This document shows, one piece after another, positions 19,036 through 29,186 of a stretch of DNA of 64,000 nt (position 1 is its first letter; every line of letters begins with the position of its first letter). The notes beneath the pieces are model-generated. The model was not told the DNA's origin and ran no database searches. It saw only the letters and a program-made list of their open reading frames with translations. The stretch is from Clostridium punense (GTDB taxonomy: Bacteria; Bacillota; Clostridia; Clostridiales; Clostridiaceae): positions 59,772-123,771 of the forward strand of contig NZ_JAGGLL010000011.1 of the NCBI RefSeq assembly GCF_017874425.1, read 5' to 3'. Made by a program: the position numbers and the translations under genes.

Positions 19036-19125
19036 TATAATGATTATCGAAATTTTAGGTTTGTTGTAATAATATGATGCTTTGTTTTGAAATTAAAAAT
19101 ATGAGTTTTTAATATTAACGGAAAA

Positions 19126-19878
19126 CTATATTCTTACTACATCTTCCATAGAATACAAGCCTTTTTCTTTGCCATAGATGAACAAACACGCTTTAATAGC
19201 ACCTACTGCAAATACTTCTCTAGAGATGGCAGAGTGTTTTATTTCAATAACTTCACCTTGACCAGCAAAGATTACTTCGTGGTCGCCAATAATGTTTCCC
19301 CCACGAATAGCATGAACACCAATTTCTTTATGGTGTCTTTTAGAAATACCTTCTCTACCGTGAACTAAAAGTGTTTCTTCTTCTATAGAATTTTTTATTG
19401 TGTTAGCAAGAAGAAGAGCAGTTCCACTAGGTGCATCTACTTTTTGATTATGATGCTTTTCAATTATCTCAATGTCAAAATCTTTATAAAGAATATTACT
19501 TAAATTTTTTAATAAATTATTAACGATATTTACTCCAATGGACATATTCGCTGAATAAAAAACAGGGATATACTCCTTTAAAGCCTTAATCATAGTAACC
19601 TGTTCCAATGAATATCCAGTGGTACAGAAGATAACTGCTTTATTATTTTTTATAGCATAGCCTGATATTTCTTCAAAAGCATCAGGGCGCGAAAAATCTA
19701 AAATTACATCAATTTCCTTGTCGCAATCTAAAATAGAAGAGAAAACAGGGTATCCAAAAGAACTTTCAGTGTATCTATCTACACCAGCAGCTATAGTTAT
19801 ATCTTCAAATTTTTCTATAGTAGAAGAAATCATTTTCCCCATTTTACCATTGCAACCAACTAGTAGGACTTTTATCAT
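19126..19878 (-). CDS. dapB: 4-hydroxy-tetrahydrodipicolinate reductase
   Basis: NAD(P)H-dependent reductase making tetrahydrodipicolinate, the substrate of DapH. 250 residues. The Rossmann start is VLLVGCNGKMGKMI and the catalytic/substrate motif is EKHHNQKVDAPSGTALLLA. FCTTGYSLEQ and the C-terminal GGNIIGDHEVIFAGQGEVIEI are also typical. Start: ATG after GGAGGATTAAA. It follows dapA with a 1-nt gap, and asd further upstream. Confidence 0.97.
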   Translation of the reverse strand: MIKVLLVGCNGKMGKMISSTIEKFEDITIAAGVDRYTESSFGYPVFSSILDCDKEIDVILDFSRPDAFEEISGYAIKNNKAVIFCTTGYSLEQVTMIKALKEYIPVFYSANMSIGVNIVNNLLKNLSNILYKDFDIEIIEKHHNQKVDAPSGTALLLANTIKNSIEEETLLVHGREGISKRHHKEIGVHAIRGGNIIGDHEVIFAGQGEVIEIKHSAISREVFAVGAIKACLFIYGKEKGLYSMEDVVRI

Positions 19879-19879
19879 T

Positions 19880-20770
19880 TTAATCCTCCTTTAGGGCTAT
19901 ACCATAATTTATTAATTCTGTTTTTAACACCTTTAAAGTATCTTCAGCCATATCTACTAATGGAAGTCTTAGTGTTCCAGCATTTTTCCCCATTAAATTT
20001 AGGGCAGTTTTTACAGGTATTGGATTGGTTTCAATAAATAATCCATTAGTTAAAGGAATAGTTTTTAAGAATAAATCTTGTGATTTTTTTATTTCTCCGT
20101 TCATGAAAAATTCACAAATGTCATGAACATCCTTTGGAATTATATTTGCAAGCACAGAAATTACTCCTATACCGCCGATAGCTAAGGTAGGTAGTATTTC
20201 ATTATCATTTCCTGAATAAATATCCAACTTATCACCACATAAAGCTTTAATTTCAGCTATTTGGCTGATATTTCCACTAGCTTCCTTTACTGCAACTATA
20301 TTAGGTAGCTGGCATAACTGATAAAGAGCTTTAGGTGTAATATTCATACCAGTTCTCGAAGGAACATTATAGACAACAATTGGAGTTTTAACGCTGCTTG
20401 CTATAGCTCTAAAGTGTTCAATTAGGCCCTTTGGTGAAGTTTTATTATAGTAAGGATTAATAACTAAAAGTCCGTCAGCACCTACACTTTCTGCATATTT
20501 ACTCATTTCTATAGAGGCTAGAGTGTTATTAGAACCAGTTCCAGCAATGACAGGAATACGCTTATTAACAGTGTCAATAACAAACTTAATTGTTTCCTTT
20601 TTTTCAGTTTCACTCATAGTAGAAGCTTCTCCGGTAGTACCGCAGACAATAATAGCATCAGTTTTATTTTCTATATGCCATTCTACTAATTCTTTTAATT
20701 TCTTAAAATCTACCCCACTCTCATTAAATGGAGTAACAATTGCAACTCCTGAACCTTTAAATATACTCAT
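19880..20770 (-). CDS. dapA: 4-hydroxy-tetrahydrodipicolinate synthase
   Basis: Condenses pyruvate with aspartate semialdehyde. 296 residues, TIM-barrel lyase. [12 protein letters not shown] carries the conserved Thr pair, [10 protein letters not shown] the Tyr and Arg of the active site, and [10 protein letters not shown] the Schiff-base lysine. The start ATG follows AAGGAAGG. It is the middle gene of asd-dapA-dapB. The 140-nt gap to asd holds a GGGAACCA-type palindrome, which could affect read-through or message stability. Confidence 0.97.
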   Translation of the reverse strand: MSIFKGSGVAIVTPFNESGVDFKKLKELVEWHIENKTDAIIVCGTTGEASTMSETEKKETIKFVIDTVNKRIPVIAGTGSNNTLASIEMSKYAESVGADGLLVINPYYNKTSPKGLIEHFRAIASSVKTPIVVYNVPSRTGMNITPKALYQLCQLPNIVAVKEASGNISQIAEIKALCGDKLDIYSGNDNEILPTLAIGGIGVISVLANIIPKDVHDICEFFMNGEIKKSQDLFLKTIPLTNGLFIETNPIPVKTALNLMGKNAGTLRLPLVDMAEDTLKVLKTELINYGIALKED

Positions 20771-20821
20771 AAATACCTTCCTTTCAATGTTATAAACATT
20801 AACATCTAAGTTATATTATAT

Positions 20822-20873
20822 AGAGAACCAAAGTCAAAATTTAACTAATGCATTACTTTTGAACTGGTTCTCT
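20822..20873. repeat. GGGAACCA-type palindrome, copy 2
   Basis: AGAGAACC (20822-20829) ... GGTTCTCT (20866-20873). Same plan and length as copies at 12471 and 45121, with G-to-A drift in the ends and a diverged middle. It lies inside the asd-dapA gap. Confidence 0.55.
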
Positions 20874-20911
20874 TAAGAATTTTCATTAAGCAATAAAATG
20901 ATTTTCAAGAT

Positions 20912-21910
20912 TTATATTAAGTTATTTTCTATAAAGGTTTCAGCAATTTGAACTGCATTTAAGGCAGCTCCTTTTCTGATATTGTCAGCCACAACCCAAA
21001 GATTCAAGCCATTTTCTAAGCTGAAGTCTCTTCTTACTCTTCCAATATAAACCTCATCCTTACCAGCTATTTGAAGTGGCATAGGATATATATTTTCTCT
21101 AGTATTATCCATTAAAACTATACCTTTTGCAGCATTGAATGTATTTAGAACTTCTTCTAAAGAGAAGCTTTTTTCTAATTCCACATTAATACTCTCGCTA
21201 TGACCATGAATAACGGGTACTCTTACTGTTGTAGCAGTTATCCTCAAATTATCATTGTGTAAAATCTTTTTTGTTTCCTCAATCATCTTCATTTCTTCTT
21301 TAGTATATCCATTATCTAAGAATACATCTATTTGTGGAATTACATTATAGGCAATTGGATATTGAAACTTCTTAGGGGATGCCCCAGATATTCCATCTTT
21401 TAGATCATTGAATCCCCCCATGCCAGCGCCTGATACAGCTTGGTAAGTGGAGTATATAATTCTTTTTATTCCATAGTCATCAAGTAAAGGTTTAAGGGCA
21501 ACCACAGCTTGAATAGTAGAACAATTTGGGTTTGCAATTATTCCATTATGCCACTTTAAATCTTCAGGGTTAACTTCTGGTACAACTAGAGGTACCTTAG
21601 GATCCATTCTCCAAGCACTGCTATTATCAATAACTATAGCACCGCACTCAACAAATAAGGAAGCAAACTTAAGACTAGTATCACCACCGGCTGAAAATAG
21701 AGCGAAGTCTATTTTTTTATTTATAATATTCTCCTGCTTTAATTCTTCAACAGTTACTTCTTTTTCATTAAACATAATTGTAGTACCAGCAGAGCGGCTA
21801 GAAGAGAAAAAGTATATAGTATCTATTGGGAATTGTCTTTCTTCTAATATAGATATAAATTGTCTTCCTACCATTCCAGTAGCTCCAACAATAGCAACAT
21901 TGTATTTCAT
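20912..21910 (-). CDS. asd: Aspartate-semialdehyde dehydrogenase
   Basis: NADPH-dependent reduction of aspartyl phosphate to the semialdehyde, feeding lysine, methionine and threonine. 332 residues. NADP-binding VAIVGATGMVGRQF at the start, the catalytic cysteine in NPNCSTIQAVVAL, and HGHSESINVE with the active-site His. Start: ATG after AAGGAGTGATGAT. First gene of the asd-dapA-dapB operon. A perfect 20-bp inverted repeat lies just upstream of its ribosome site. I see no lysine riboswitch. Confidence 0.97.
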   Translation of the reverse strand: MKYNVAIVGATGMVGRQFISILEERQFPIDTIYFFSSSRSAGTTIMFNEKEVTVEELKQENIINKKIDFALFSAGGDTSLKFASLFVECGAIVIDNSSAWRMDPKVPLVVPEVNPEDLKWHNGIIANPNCSTIQAVVALKPLLDDYGIKRIIYSTYQAVSGAGMGGFNDLKDGISGASPKKFQYPIAYNVIPQIDVFLDNGYTKEEMKMIEETKKILHNDNLRITATTVRVPVIHGHSESINVELEKSFSLEEVLNTFNAAKGIVLMDNTRENIYPMPLQIAGKDEVYIGRVRRDFSLENGLNLWVVADNIRKGAALNAVQIAETFIENNLI

Positions 21911-21931
21911 ATCATCACTCCTTAAAAGTTC

Positions 21932-21980
21932 TATAATATATTATATAACTTCGCAGTATAAAGTTATATAATATATTATA
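21932..21980 (-). promoter_or_regulatory. Perfect AT-rich inverted repeat in front of asd
   Basis: TATAATATATTATATAACTT (21932-21951), 9-nt loop, exact reverse complement (21961-21980). On the minus strand it ends about 22 nt before the asd start. It could be an operator or a 5'-leader hairpin. Confidence 0.6.
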
Positions 21981-22610
21981 AAAATTTCATTAATATTGTT
22001 ATAGGCTTAATTAGGTAAAATTCGATTTATTAATTTCTAAAGAGTCTTAGGATAATCAAGATAGACTTAAATATAGGTGAAGTTTGGTGTCGCTTAACTA
22101 TATTCAGTTTGAGAATTAAAATATTCATAAAAACCACTACGATTATTACATATAATTTCAAGATGTATTCATTTAGTTTATATACTAAAGTAGAAAAGTA
22201 TGAATAAAAAGTACTATAAATTGTAAACCTATAAGTAAATATAATTAAATTATAAATTGTTCAAAAAATGTTCATGAAATGGTATACATTATGGGCTTAT
22301 TATACGACAAAATAGTTTGACAACTTACAATAGTCTATGATAATATTATAAAAAATGAATTTTAGATACCTAGTTACTTCAAAATTCATATTGTTCTATA
22401 ATTTACTAAAGAGATAACATTTTAACTACGAAGGAACTTATTTAAGTGTGATTTGTAAACCAAAATACTTATTTTAAAAATTTAATAAGATTTAAAACTT
22501 TGAAAAAATATCGAGGGTTTTCTTTAAAATTGTCGAAATATTTTAAAGTTAATAAGTATTTAAATTTATCATACATACTTAAGCAAACAATAAACTAAGG
22601 GGGAATTTAA
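21981..22610. other. Long intergenic region and oppA leader
   Basis: About 630 bases between asd (-) and oppA (+). Apart from the promoter at 22317-22346 and the 260-nt leader it starts, I see no ORF or known RNA. An imperfect CodY-like stretch (AAATTGTCGAAATATT, near 22528) is too weak to call. Confidence 0.4.
22317..22346 (+). promoter_or_regulatory. Candidate promoter of the opp operon
   Basis: TTGACA (22317-22322), 18-nt spacer, TAATAT (22341-22346). The implied leader before oppA is about 255 nt. Confidence 0.65.
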
Positions 22611-24290
22611 ATGAAAAGCAAAAGAATTTTAGCAACATTATTAACTCTATCTTTAACAGCTGGACTACTTGTTGGCTGTGGTCAAAAGGCTACTAATGAA
22701 GGTGGCGGAGCGGCTGCAACTAACATGGACAAAGAGCAATATCTAAATGTTACTTTAGCAGCAGAGCCTAAATCACTTGACGCATCAAAGTCTTCAGACA
22801 TGTATTCTTCTCAAGTACTAGTTGAAGTACAAGAGGGCTTAACAAGAATTGAGCAGGAAAATGGTAAGGATGTAATAAAAGCAGCTGGAGCTACTGAGTG
22901 GAGCACTTCAGAAGATAAACTTACTTGGACTTTTAAATTAAGAGATTATAAGTGGAGTGATGGAAAACCAGTTACTGCAGCGGATTATGTGTATGGAATT
23001 CAAAGAACTCTTGATTCCAAGACAGGTTCTCCTTATGCATTCCTATTATTCCCAATTAAAAATGCTTCAAAGGTTAACAGTGGAAAAGCTTCTATAGAAG
23101 AATTAGGAGTTAAAGCAATTGATGACAAAACTGTACAATTTACATTAGAGTCACCAACAGCATACTTCTTAGATTTAACTTACTTCAAAGTAATGCATCC
23201 ACAAAGAAAAGATATTGTTGAAGCAGCAGGAGAAAGATACGGTTCTGAAGCTGATACTATGGTATTCAGTGGACCATTCAAAATTACTGAATGGGTACAC
23301 AATAACCAAGTAGTTTTAGAGAAAAATGAAAACTATTGGGATAAGGATTCTGTAAAGCTTAACAAAGTAACAATGAAGATAATTAAAGAAGAAACTTCAA
23401 GAATGAATGAGTTATATAACGGTTCATTAGATATCGCTGCAGTTACAAAACAAGAGTGGATAGAGAAGTTCAATCAAACTGGTAAATTCAATGTTTTATC
23501 AAGTTATGATGCATCTACAGCATATACTTTCTTTAATGCAAAAGATAAGTATTTCAGTAATGCAAAAGTAAGAAAAGCATTCATTATTGCTCAAGATAGA
23601 GCAGGAGCAGCTTCAACATTATTTAGAGGTTTAGCTGACCCAGCACTAGCATGGTGCCCACCAGCAGTACAAATTGGTGGAGAGGAGTATAGAACTCTAA
23701 ATACTGAAAAGCCAGTTCAAAAACTAGCTGACGAATTTAAAGATCCAAAAGCTCTTTTATCTGAAGGATTAAAAGAATTAGGATTAGATCCAGATCCAGC
23801 TAAACACACATTCAAATACTTAGAATCAGGTACGGCTGCTAGAAATAGAGAATTTGCTGAATTCTATCAACAAAACTTCAAATCAGCATTAGGAGTTAAC
23901 GTTGAAACTGAGTATGTTGAGTGGCCAATATTCCAAAAGAGAACTGATGAGCTAGATTTCCAAATAGCTTCTCAAGCTTGGACAGGAGACTATAACGATC
24001 CAATGACATTCTTTGATATGTTCATGACTGGTGCAGGAGTTGTTCCAACTGGATGGACAAATGCTGAATACGATGCCTTAATAAAAGAAGCTCAATCTTC
24101 AACTGATAGCAAAGTAAGACTTGAGGCATTCAAAAAAGCTGAAGATATCCTAATATACAAAGAAGGTATTGTATCTCCTACAGTATTCAGAAAGAAAAAT
24201 ACTTATGTTGCTAAATATTCAAACAATGTAATGACTCCATTATTCGGAGTATCTGAGTTCAAATACGCTTATACAAATGGAAGAAAATAA
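22611..24290 (+). CDS. oppA: Oligopeptide ABC transporter, substrate-binding lipoprotein 1
   Basis: 559 residues, SBP family 5. The lipoprotein signal has lipobox LLVGC, with Cys at about residue 23 for lipid attachment. It captures peptides outside the cell for OppBCDF. The domain starts at NVTLAAEPKSLDASKSSDMY, with WTFKLRDYKWSDGKPVTAADYVYGI typical of the family. It shares most of its sequence with the two oppA genes at 29187 and 31285. Start: ATG after AAGGGGGAATTT. A 13-bp stem-loop just after the gene separates it from oppB, which usually means higher oppA expression. Confidence 0.96.
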   Translation: MKSKRILATLLTLSLTAGLLVGCGQKATNEGGGAAATNMDKEQYLNVTLAAEPKSLDASKSSDMYSSQVLVEVQEGLTRIEQENGKDVIKAAGATEWSTSEDKLTWTFKLRDYKWSDGKPVTAADYVYGIQRTLDSKTGSPYAFLLFPIKNASKVNSGKASIEELGVKAIDDKTVQFTLESPTAYFLDLTYFKVMHPQRKDIVEAAGERYGSEADTMVFSGPFKITEWVHNNQVVLEKNENYWDKDSVKLNKVTMKIIKEETSRMNELYNGSLDIAAVTKQEWIEKFNQTGKFNVLSSYDASTAYTFFNAKDKYFSNAKVRKAFIIAQDRAGAASTLFRGLADPALAWCPPAVQIGGEEYRTLNTEKPVQKLADEFKDPKALLSEGLKELGLDPDPAKHTFKYLESGTAARNREFAEFYQQNFKSALGVNVETEYVEWPIFQKRTDELDFQIASQAWTGDYNDPMTFFDMFMTGAGVVPTGWTNAEYDALIKEAQSSTDSKVRLEAFKKAEDILIYKEGIVSPTVFRKKNTYVAKYSNNVMTPLFGVSEFKYAYTNGRK

Positions 24291-24302
24291 GATTTAATTT
24301 TA

Positions 24303-24335
24303 TTGTTGCAACAGATGGAAAGTCTGTTGCAACAA
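24303..24335 (+). promoter_or_regulatory. Intercistronic stem-loop between oppA and oppB
   Basis: TTGTTGCAACAGA (24303-24315) and TCTGTTGCAACAA (24323-24335): perfect 13-bp stem without a T-run. It probably protects the oppA message 3' end or partly stops RNA polymerase. Confidence 0.65.
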
Positions 24336-24360
24336 CTTTACGCTAAATGGAGGGATGATG

Positions 24361-25296
24361 ATGTTAAAATTTACTCTTAAAAGGTTTGGGTATATGCTAC
24401 TTACATTATTTATAGCGGCATCTATAACATTTATGCTTATTCACGCTATACCAGGGGATCCGTTAGCTAGTTTAGCTAGAAACTTACCACCACAAATAAA
24501 AGCAAACTACTATGCTAAATACGGTTTGGACAAGCCAGTTATAGAACAATATGGACTATTTGTTAAAAATGCAGTTTTACACGGGGATTTAGGACAATCT
24601 CTACTATATCCAGGTAGAGAAGTTACAAAAACAATATTAAAATATGCTCCAATTTCAGCTAGAGTTGGATCACAAGCTATTTTAATGGGATTCACAATTG
24701 GTATCACACTTGGAATTATAGCAGCTCTTAATAGAGGAAAATGGCCAGATTACTTAGTTATGTTTATAGCTATACTAGGTATTTCTATACCAAGTTTCGT
24801 TGTTGCGGCATTATTACAATTTACATTTACAGTTCACTGGATGGTTTTACCGTCAACAGGATGGGGACAATTTAAACATACAATATTACCAACTATAGCA
24901 TTAAGCTTTAACTCAATAGCTACTTATGCAAGATATATGAGAGCTAACTGTCTGGATGTTGTTGGACAAGACTATATTTTAACAGCAAAGGCAAAGGGCG
25001 TATCGAAGCTAAGCTTAGTATTTAAGCATATTATAAGAAACGCAATACTTCCAGCAATTACATTATTAGGACCACAAATAGCAGGTATTTTTATAGGATC
25101 ATTCGTTATAGAAAGTATTTTCGCTATACCAGGTCTTGGACAATATTTCGTAGCTTCAGTTAATGATAGAGATTACCCAATGATTATGGGACAAACTATA
25201 TTCGTTGCAATATTATATATAGTTGCTTTATTCGTAGTTGATATTGTATATGGATTAATTGACCCAAGAATCAGAGTAACTGGTAAGAAGAGATAG
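24361..25296 (+). CDS. oppB: Oligopeptide ABC transporter permease OppB
   Basis: About 311 residues with six hydrophobic segments. The N-terminal FTLKRFGYMLLTLFIAASIT segment is typical of OppB/DppB, and the EAA loop (DYILTAKAKGVSKLSLVFKH) contacts the ATPases. Three ATGs in a row lie at 24355, 24358 and 24361. GGAGGG (24349-24354) is best spaced for the last, so I start there. Co-transcribed with oppC, oppD and oppF, with gaps of 1-13 nt. Confidence 0.95.
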   Translation: MLKFTLKRFGYMLLTLFIAASITFMLIHAIPGDPLASLARNLPPQIKANYYAKYGLDKPVIEQYGLFVKNAVLHGDLGQSLLYPGREVTKTILKYAPISARVGSQAILMGFTIGITLGIIAALNRGKWPDYLVMFIAILGISIPSFVVAALLQFTFTVHWMVLPSTGWGQFKHTILPTIALSFNSIATYARYMRANCLDVVGQDYILTAKAKGVSKLSLVFKHIIRNAILPAITLLGPQIAGIFIGSFVIESIFAIPGLGQYFVASVNDRDYPMIMGQTIFVAILYIVALFVVDIVYGLIDPRIRVTGKKR

Positions 25297-25307
25297 GAGG
25301 AGCAACT

Positions 25308-26225
25308 ATGGCAGAGCTATCAAGAGAGAAATTTCAGATTATAGGCTGTGAAAATTTAGACTCAGAGGGTATATTAAGACCTAGTATGACCTACTGGCAA
25401 GATGCTTGGAGAAGATTAAAGCAAAATAAAATTGCTACTTTTTCTCTAATATTACTAGTTTTAATTTCAATAATGACAGTCATTGGACCTTTTATTGCTA
25501 AATATTCTTATGAAGTAACAGATAATAGTTTAATTAACTTAAAGCCAAATGCAGATCATTGGTTTGGAACAGACAACTTAGGTAGAGACTTATTCGCCAG
25601 AGTATGGAAAGGTGGAAGAATTTCTATCGCTATAGGTCTAATCGGTGCACTTTTTGATACAGTTATAGGTTCTATTTATGGAGGTGTTGCTGGTTTCTTT
25701 GGAGGAATAGTAGATGACATCATGATGAGAATACTTGAGATATTAGTGAGTATTCCATACCTTGTAATAGTAATTCTTGTTAGATTAATTGTTGGACCTG
25801 GAATACAATCCCTTATAATTGCCATGACTATCACAGGATGGTGCAATATGGCGAGACTTGTAAGAGGACAATTATTACAAATAAAAGAACAAGAATATAT
25901 TCTAGCAGCAAAAGCTCTAGGAGCTAACCCATCAAGAATAATAGCAAGACACTTAATACCAAACACATTAGGTATTATGATAGTATCTATTAGTTTTACT
26001 ATACCAGGATATATATTTAGTGAAGCATTCTTAAGTTTCTTAGGACTTGGAGTTCAATCACCAAATACAAGCTGGGGAGCATTAGCAGCTATAGCACAAC
26101 CTAACTTAATGTTCTACCCATACCAATTATTCTGGCCATCGTTATTTATTTCTTTAACGATGTTATCATTCCAATTACTTGGTGACGGCTTAAGAGATGC
26201 CCTAGATCCAAAAATGCGTCAATAG
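25308..26225 (+). CDS. oppC: Oligopeptide ABC transporter permease OppC
   Basis: 305 residues. The OppC N-terminal cytoplasmic segment (SYWQDAWRRLKQNK-like, here TYWQDAWRRLKQNKIATFS) is followed by the first membrane span, HWFGTDNLGRDLFARVWKGG, five more spans, and the EAA loop EYILAAKALGANPSRIIARH. Start: ATG after AGGAGGAGCAACT. Forms the membrane channel with OppB. Confidence 0.96.
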   Translation: MAELSREKFQIIGCENLDSEGILRPSMTYWQDAWRRLKQNKIATFSLILLVLISIMTVIGPFIAKYSYEVTDNSLINLKPNADHWFGTDNLGRDLFARVWKGGRISIAIGLIGALFDTVIGSIYGGVAGFFGGIVDDIMMRILEILVSIPYLVIVILVRLIVGPGIQSLIIAMTITGWCNMARLVRGQLLQIKEQEYILAAKALGANPSRIIARHLIPNTLGIMIVSISFTIPGYIFSEAFLSFLGLGVQSPNTSWGALAAIAQPNLMFYPYQLFWPSLFISLTMLSFQLLGDGLRDALDPKMRQ

Positions 26226-26238
26226 GGGAGGGTTAGCA

Positions 26239-27261
26239 ATGGAAAAAATATTAGATGTACAAGACTTAAGAGTATCATTTCATACTTATGCTGGAGAAGT
26301 AAAATCTGTAAGAGGCATAAGCTTCCATTTAAATAAAGGTGAAACTTTAGCGGTAGTTGGAGAATCGGGATGTGGTAAAACTGTTACATCAAAAGCTATC
26401 ATGAGATTGCTTCCTGAACCAATGCCAGCAGAAATAAAAGAAGGTTCAAAAATAATTTTCGAAGGTAAAGATATATTAGCGATGGGGGATAAGGATTTAA
26501 GAGAGTTAAGAGGAGCGGATATATCTATGATATTCCAAGATCCGATGACATCCTTAAACCCAACAATGACTATTGGAAAGCAAATTGCTGAGAGTTTAAT
26601 TATACACAGAGGAATGAGCAAAGATGAAGCTATTAAAGAAGCGACTAAAATGCTTCAGCTTGTTAATATTCCAAATGCAGACAAAAGGGTTCATCAATAT
26701 CCACACGAGTTTTCAGGTGGTATGAGACAAAGAGCTATGATTGCTATAGCACTAGCTTGTAATCCAAAAATATTAATAGCTGACGAGCCTACAACAGCAC
26801 TTGACGTTACAATTCAAGCGCAAATCATGGACCTTATTGGAGATCTTCAAGAAAAATTAGGTACAGCTGTTATACTAGTTACTCACGACCTTGGAGTTGT
26901 TGCGGACGTTGCTGATAGAATTCAAGTAATGTATGCTGGACAGATTATAGAAAGAGGAACTGTTGATGAGATATTTGCAGATCCTCAACACCCATATACT
27001 TGGGCATTATTACAATCTGTACCAAGATTAGATACTAAAAATAAAGATGTTTTATACTCTTTACAAGGAACACCACCAGACTTAATTAAGCCACCAGTGG
27101 GATGTCCGTTTGCTGCAAGATGCGAATATTGCATGCAAGTATGTTTAGAAGAGATGCCAGAAGCTACTACAATTTCTGATACTCATGAAGTTCTTTGTTG
27201 GTTAAAACACCCAATGGCTCCAAAAGTAGAAGTTCCTGAAGCATTGAAGAGAGGTGTATAA
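26239..27261 (+). CDS. oppD: Oligopeptide ABC transporter ATPase OppD
   Basis: 340 residues. Walker [10 protein letters not shown]-loop [13 protein letters not shown], signature [17 protein letters not shown], Walker [13 protein letters not shown] and H-loop LVTHDL. The C-terminal oligopeptide-type extension has a [14 protein letters not shown] cysteine motif, which can hold an iron-sulfur cluster in some family members. Start: ATG after GGGGAGGG. Confidence 0.96.
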   Translation: MEKILDVQDLRVSFHTYAGEVKSVRGISFHLNKGETLAVVGESGCGKTVTSKAIMRLLPEPMPAEIKEGSKIIFEGKDILAMGDKDLRELRGADISMIFQDPMTSLNPTMTIGKQIAESLIIHRGMSKDEAIKEATKMLQLVNIPNADKRVHQYPHEFSGGMRQRAMIAIALACNPKILIADEPTTALDVTIQAQIMDLIGDLQEKLGTAVILVTHDLGVVADVADRIQVMYAGQIIERGTVDEIFADPQHPYTWALLQSVPRLDTKNKDVLYSLQGTPPDLIKPPVGCPFAARCEYCMQVCLEEMPEATTISDTHEVLCWLKHPMAPKVEVPEALKRGV

Positions 27262-27262
27262 T

Positions 27263-28240
27263 ATGGCTAATCAAAATGTGAACGAGAAAAAAGATGTTTT
27301 AATTGAGGTTAAAAATCTTAAAAAATATTTCCAAGTTGGAAAAGATGCTACATTAAAAGCAGTTGATGATGTAAGTTTTGATATATATAAAGGTGAAACA
27401 TTAGGATTAGTTGGAGAATCTGGTTGCGGTAAAACCACTTGTGGTAGAACTGTTATGGGACTTTATGAAGCATCAGGTGGATCAATTCTTTATGATGGCC
27501 ATGATGTTAGTAAATTAAATAAAAAAGAAAAGAAAGAGTTCGCAAGAAGAGCCCAAATCATATTCCAAGATCCATATGCATCACTTAATCCAAGAATGAC
27601 AGTTGGAGATATTATTGGTGAGGGTATAGATATTCACAATCTTCATACTGGACAAGAAAGAACTAACAGAATATACGAATTACTACAATTAGTTGGATTA
27701 AATAAAGAGCACGCATCTAGATTCCCACACGAATTCTCAGGTGGACAAAGACAAAGAATAGGTATTGCTAGAGCACTAGCTATAGAGCCAGACTTTATAG
27801 TGTGCGACGAGCCTATATCAGCTCTAGACGTGTCTATCCAAGCTCAGGTTGTTAACTTACTTATAAAGTTACAAAACGAATTGGGATTAACTTATCTGTT
27901 TATTGCCCATGACCTTTCAATGGTTAAGCATATTTCAGATAGAGTTGGAGTTATGTATCTTGGCACAATGGTTGAATTAGCTTCAAGTGCTGATCTATAT
28001 GACAAACCACTGCATCCATATACTCAAGCATTACTTTCGGCTATTCCAGTACCAGATCCAGAAGTTGAAAGAAATAAAAAGAGAATTCCTCTTGAGGGGG
28101 AAGTTCCGAGTCCAATTAACCCTAAACCAGGCTGTAGATTTGCTCCAAGATGCAGATATGCAAAACCTGTATGTAGTGAGAAATCACCTGAGTTTAAGGA
28201 AATTGAACCAAATCACTTTGTTGCATGTCATTTATTATAG
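27263..28240 (+). CDS. oppF: Oligopeptide ABC transporter ATPase OppF
   Basis: About 325 residues. Walker [29 protein letters not shown], signature [17 protein letters not shown], Walker [13 protein letters not shown] and FIAHDLSMV. The C-terminus has a cysteine motif like OppD ([14 protein letters not shown]). I take ATG 27263, one base after the oppD stop and 6 nt after GAGAGGTG; the frame also reaches GTG 27254 inside that ribosome site. Last gene of the operon, followed by a strong terminator. Confidence 0.95.
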   Translation: MANQNVNEKKDVLIEVKNLKKYFQVGKDATLKAVDDVSFDIYKGETLGLVGESGCGKTTCGRTVMGLYEASGGSILYDGHDVSKLNKKEKKEFARRAQIIFQDPYASLNPRMTVGDIIGEGIDIHNLHTGQERTNRIYELLQLVGLNKEHASRFPHEFSGGQRQRIGIARALAIEPDFIVCDEPISALDVSIQAQVVNLLIKLQNELGLTYLFIAHDLSMVKHISDRVGVMYLGTMVELASSADLYDKPLHPYTQALLSAIPVPDPEVERNKKRIPLEGEVPSPINPKPGCRFAPRCRYAKPVCSEKSPEFKEIEPNHFVACHLL

Positions 28241-28246
28241 TAAATT

Positions 28247-28279
28247 AGAGATAGGATTAAATCCTATCTCTTTTTTTTA
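28247..28279 (+). terminator. Terminator of the opp operon
   Basis: AGAGATAGGA (28247-28256) and TCCTATCTCT (28262-28271) followed by T8. Confidence 0.9.
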
Positions 28280-28327
28280 TATAATAGTCAAGACCACCCG
28301 TAAAACGAGTGGTCTTGACTATTATAT
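28279..28327. repeat. Perfect 19-bp-arm palindrome after the opp terminator
   Basis: ATATAATAGTCAAGACCAC (28279-28297), 11-nt loop, GTGGTCTTGACTATTATAT (28309-28327). No T-run follows on either strand, and it begins where the terminator T-run ends. Confidence 0.7.
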
Positions 28328-29186
28328 AAAAAATTCAAGTTTTCAAATTGGAAAAATTCTTATTAAGCCTAAGAATTAACTGAATTTAGATTTAATAAGA
28401 AAGAATGCAAATATGGCAGAAACTTAAAATGATTTATTAATATATTTGGTTGTTCTACTTATAATTAATGTTATTGGCTTAAATGAACGAACTTAGTTAT
28501 ATTTTATTTGTACTTAAGATTTGTAGTAGCAAGGAAAGTAAAGTTTTACGCAGAAAAGCCTATTATTTTAGTTTGAAGGTGCTATACCAAGTTAATTTTA
28601 AAAGAGAGAGTGAAAAGTAGTACTAACAATGAGGAACTATTGATTTTAGGTGATTAGATTCAGCGTGATTTACAAAAATGAATAAATGAAAATTAAATTA
28701 TTCATAAATTCAAAAATTGGTAAAAAATTAAAAAGTTCCACTTAAAAAATGTTAATTTATATAAAATTACAAATGTTAATAAATGCATAAATAAATTATG
28801 AAGGAGTTAGTTGGAAGTTATAAATTTAGCCACAATATAGAGATGCAAGATGTGTATATTGTAATTAAAATTCATGTTATATTCATAAATTAATGAAATA
28901 TTAATAGAATATGTCCAAAAAATAAACTAAAAAACAAGAAAAACAGTTGCTTAATTTTTGCAAAATGTTTCTGTCAAAAAAATTAAATTTCATTTTTCAG
29001 AAAAATGTGTTGATTTATTCTCGAATATATTATATTATATAAATAAGTTAATCGGGGGCAGACATAGAACATATACACCATTTAACTTTAAAATAAAAAT
29101 TCTAAATTTATGGAATTGTGCATTAAGAAGAATAATAAATGGAGCATAGGTTAAATGACCGAGCTAAACAAAAAGGGGGATTATCT
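28328..29186 (+). other. Long leader region before the second oppA
   Basis: About 860 bases with no credible gene. One 63-codon reading frame near 28958-29149 has no family features and overlaps the oppA start region. The only specific signal I find is a CodY-like box at 28992-29006. Confidence 0.4.
28992..29006 (+). promoter_or_regulatory. CodY-like operator upstream of the second oppA
   Basis: ATTTTTCAGAAAAAT matches the CodY consensus AATTTTCWGAAAATT at 13 of 15 positions and is itself a symmetric dyad. CodY represses peptide uptake genes in rich medium in related bacteria. The site lies about 180 nt before the oppA start. Confidence 0.55.

Noticed and set aside
21911..22610. Lysine riboswitch before asd
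   Set aside because: No conserved lysine-riboswitch core was visible; only AT-rich inverted repeats.
27987..28379. 130-codon plus-strand frame over the end of oppF
   Set aside because: Out of frame with oppF across most of its length and runs through the operon terminator.
28958..29149. Small frame before the second oppA
   Set aside because: No convincing ribosome site and no family features; lies in the leader with the CodY-like box.
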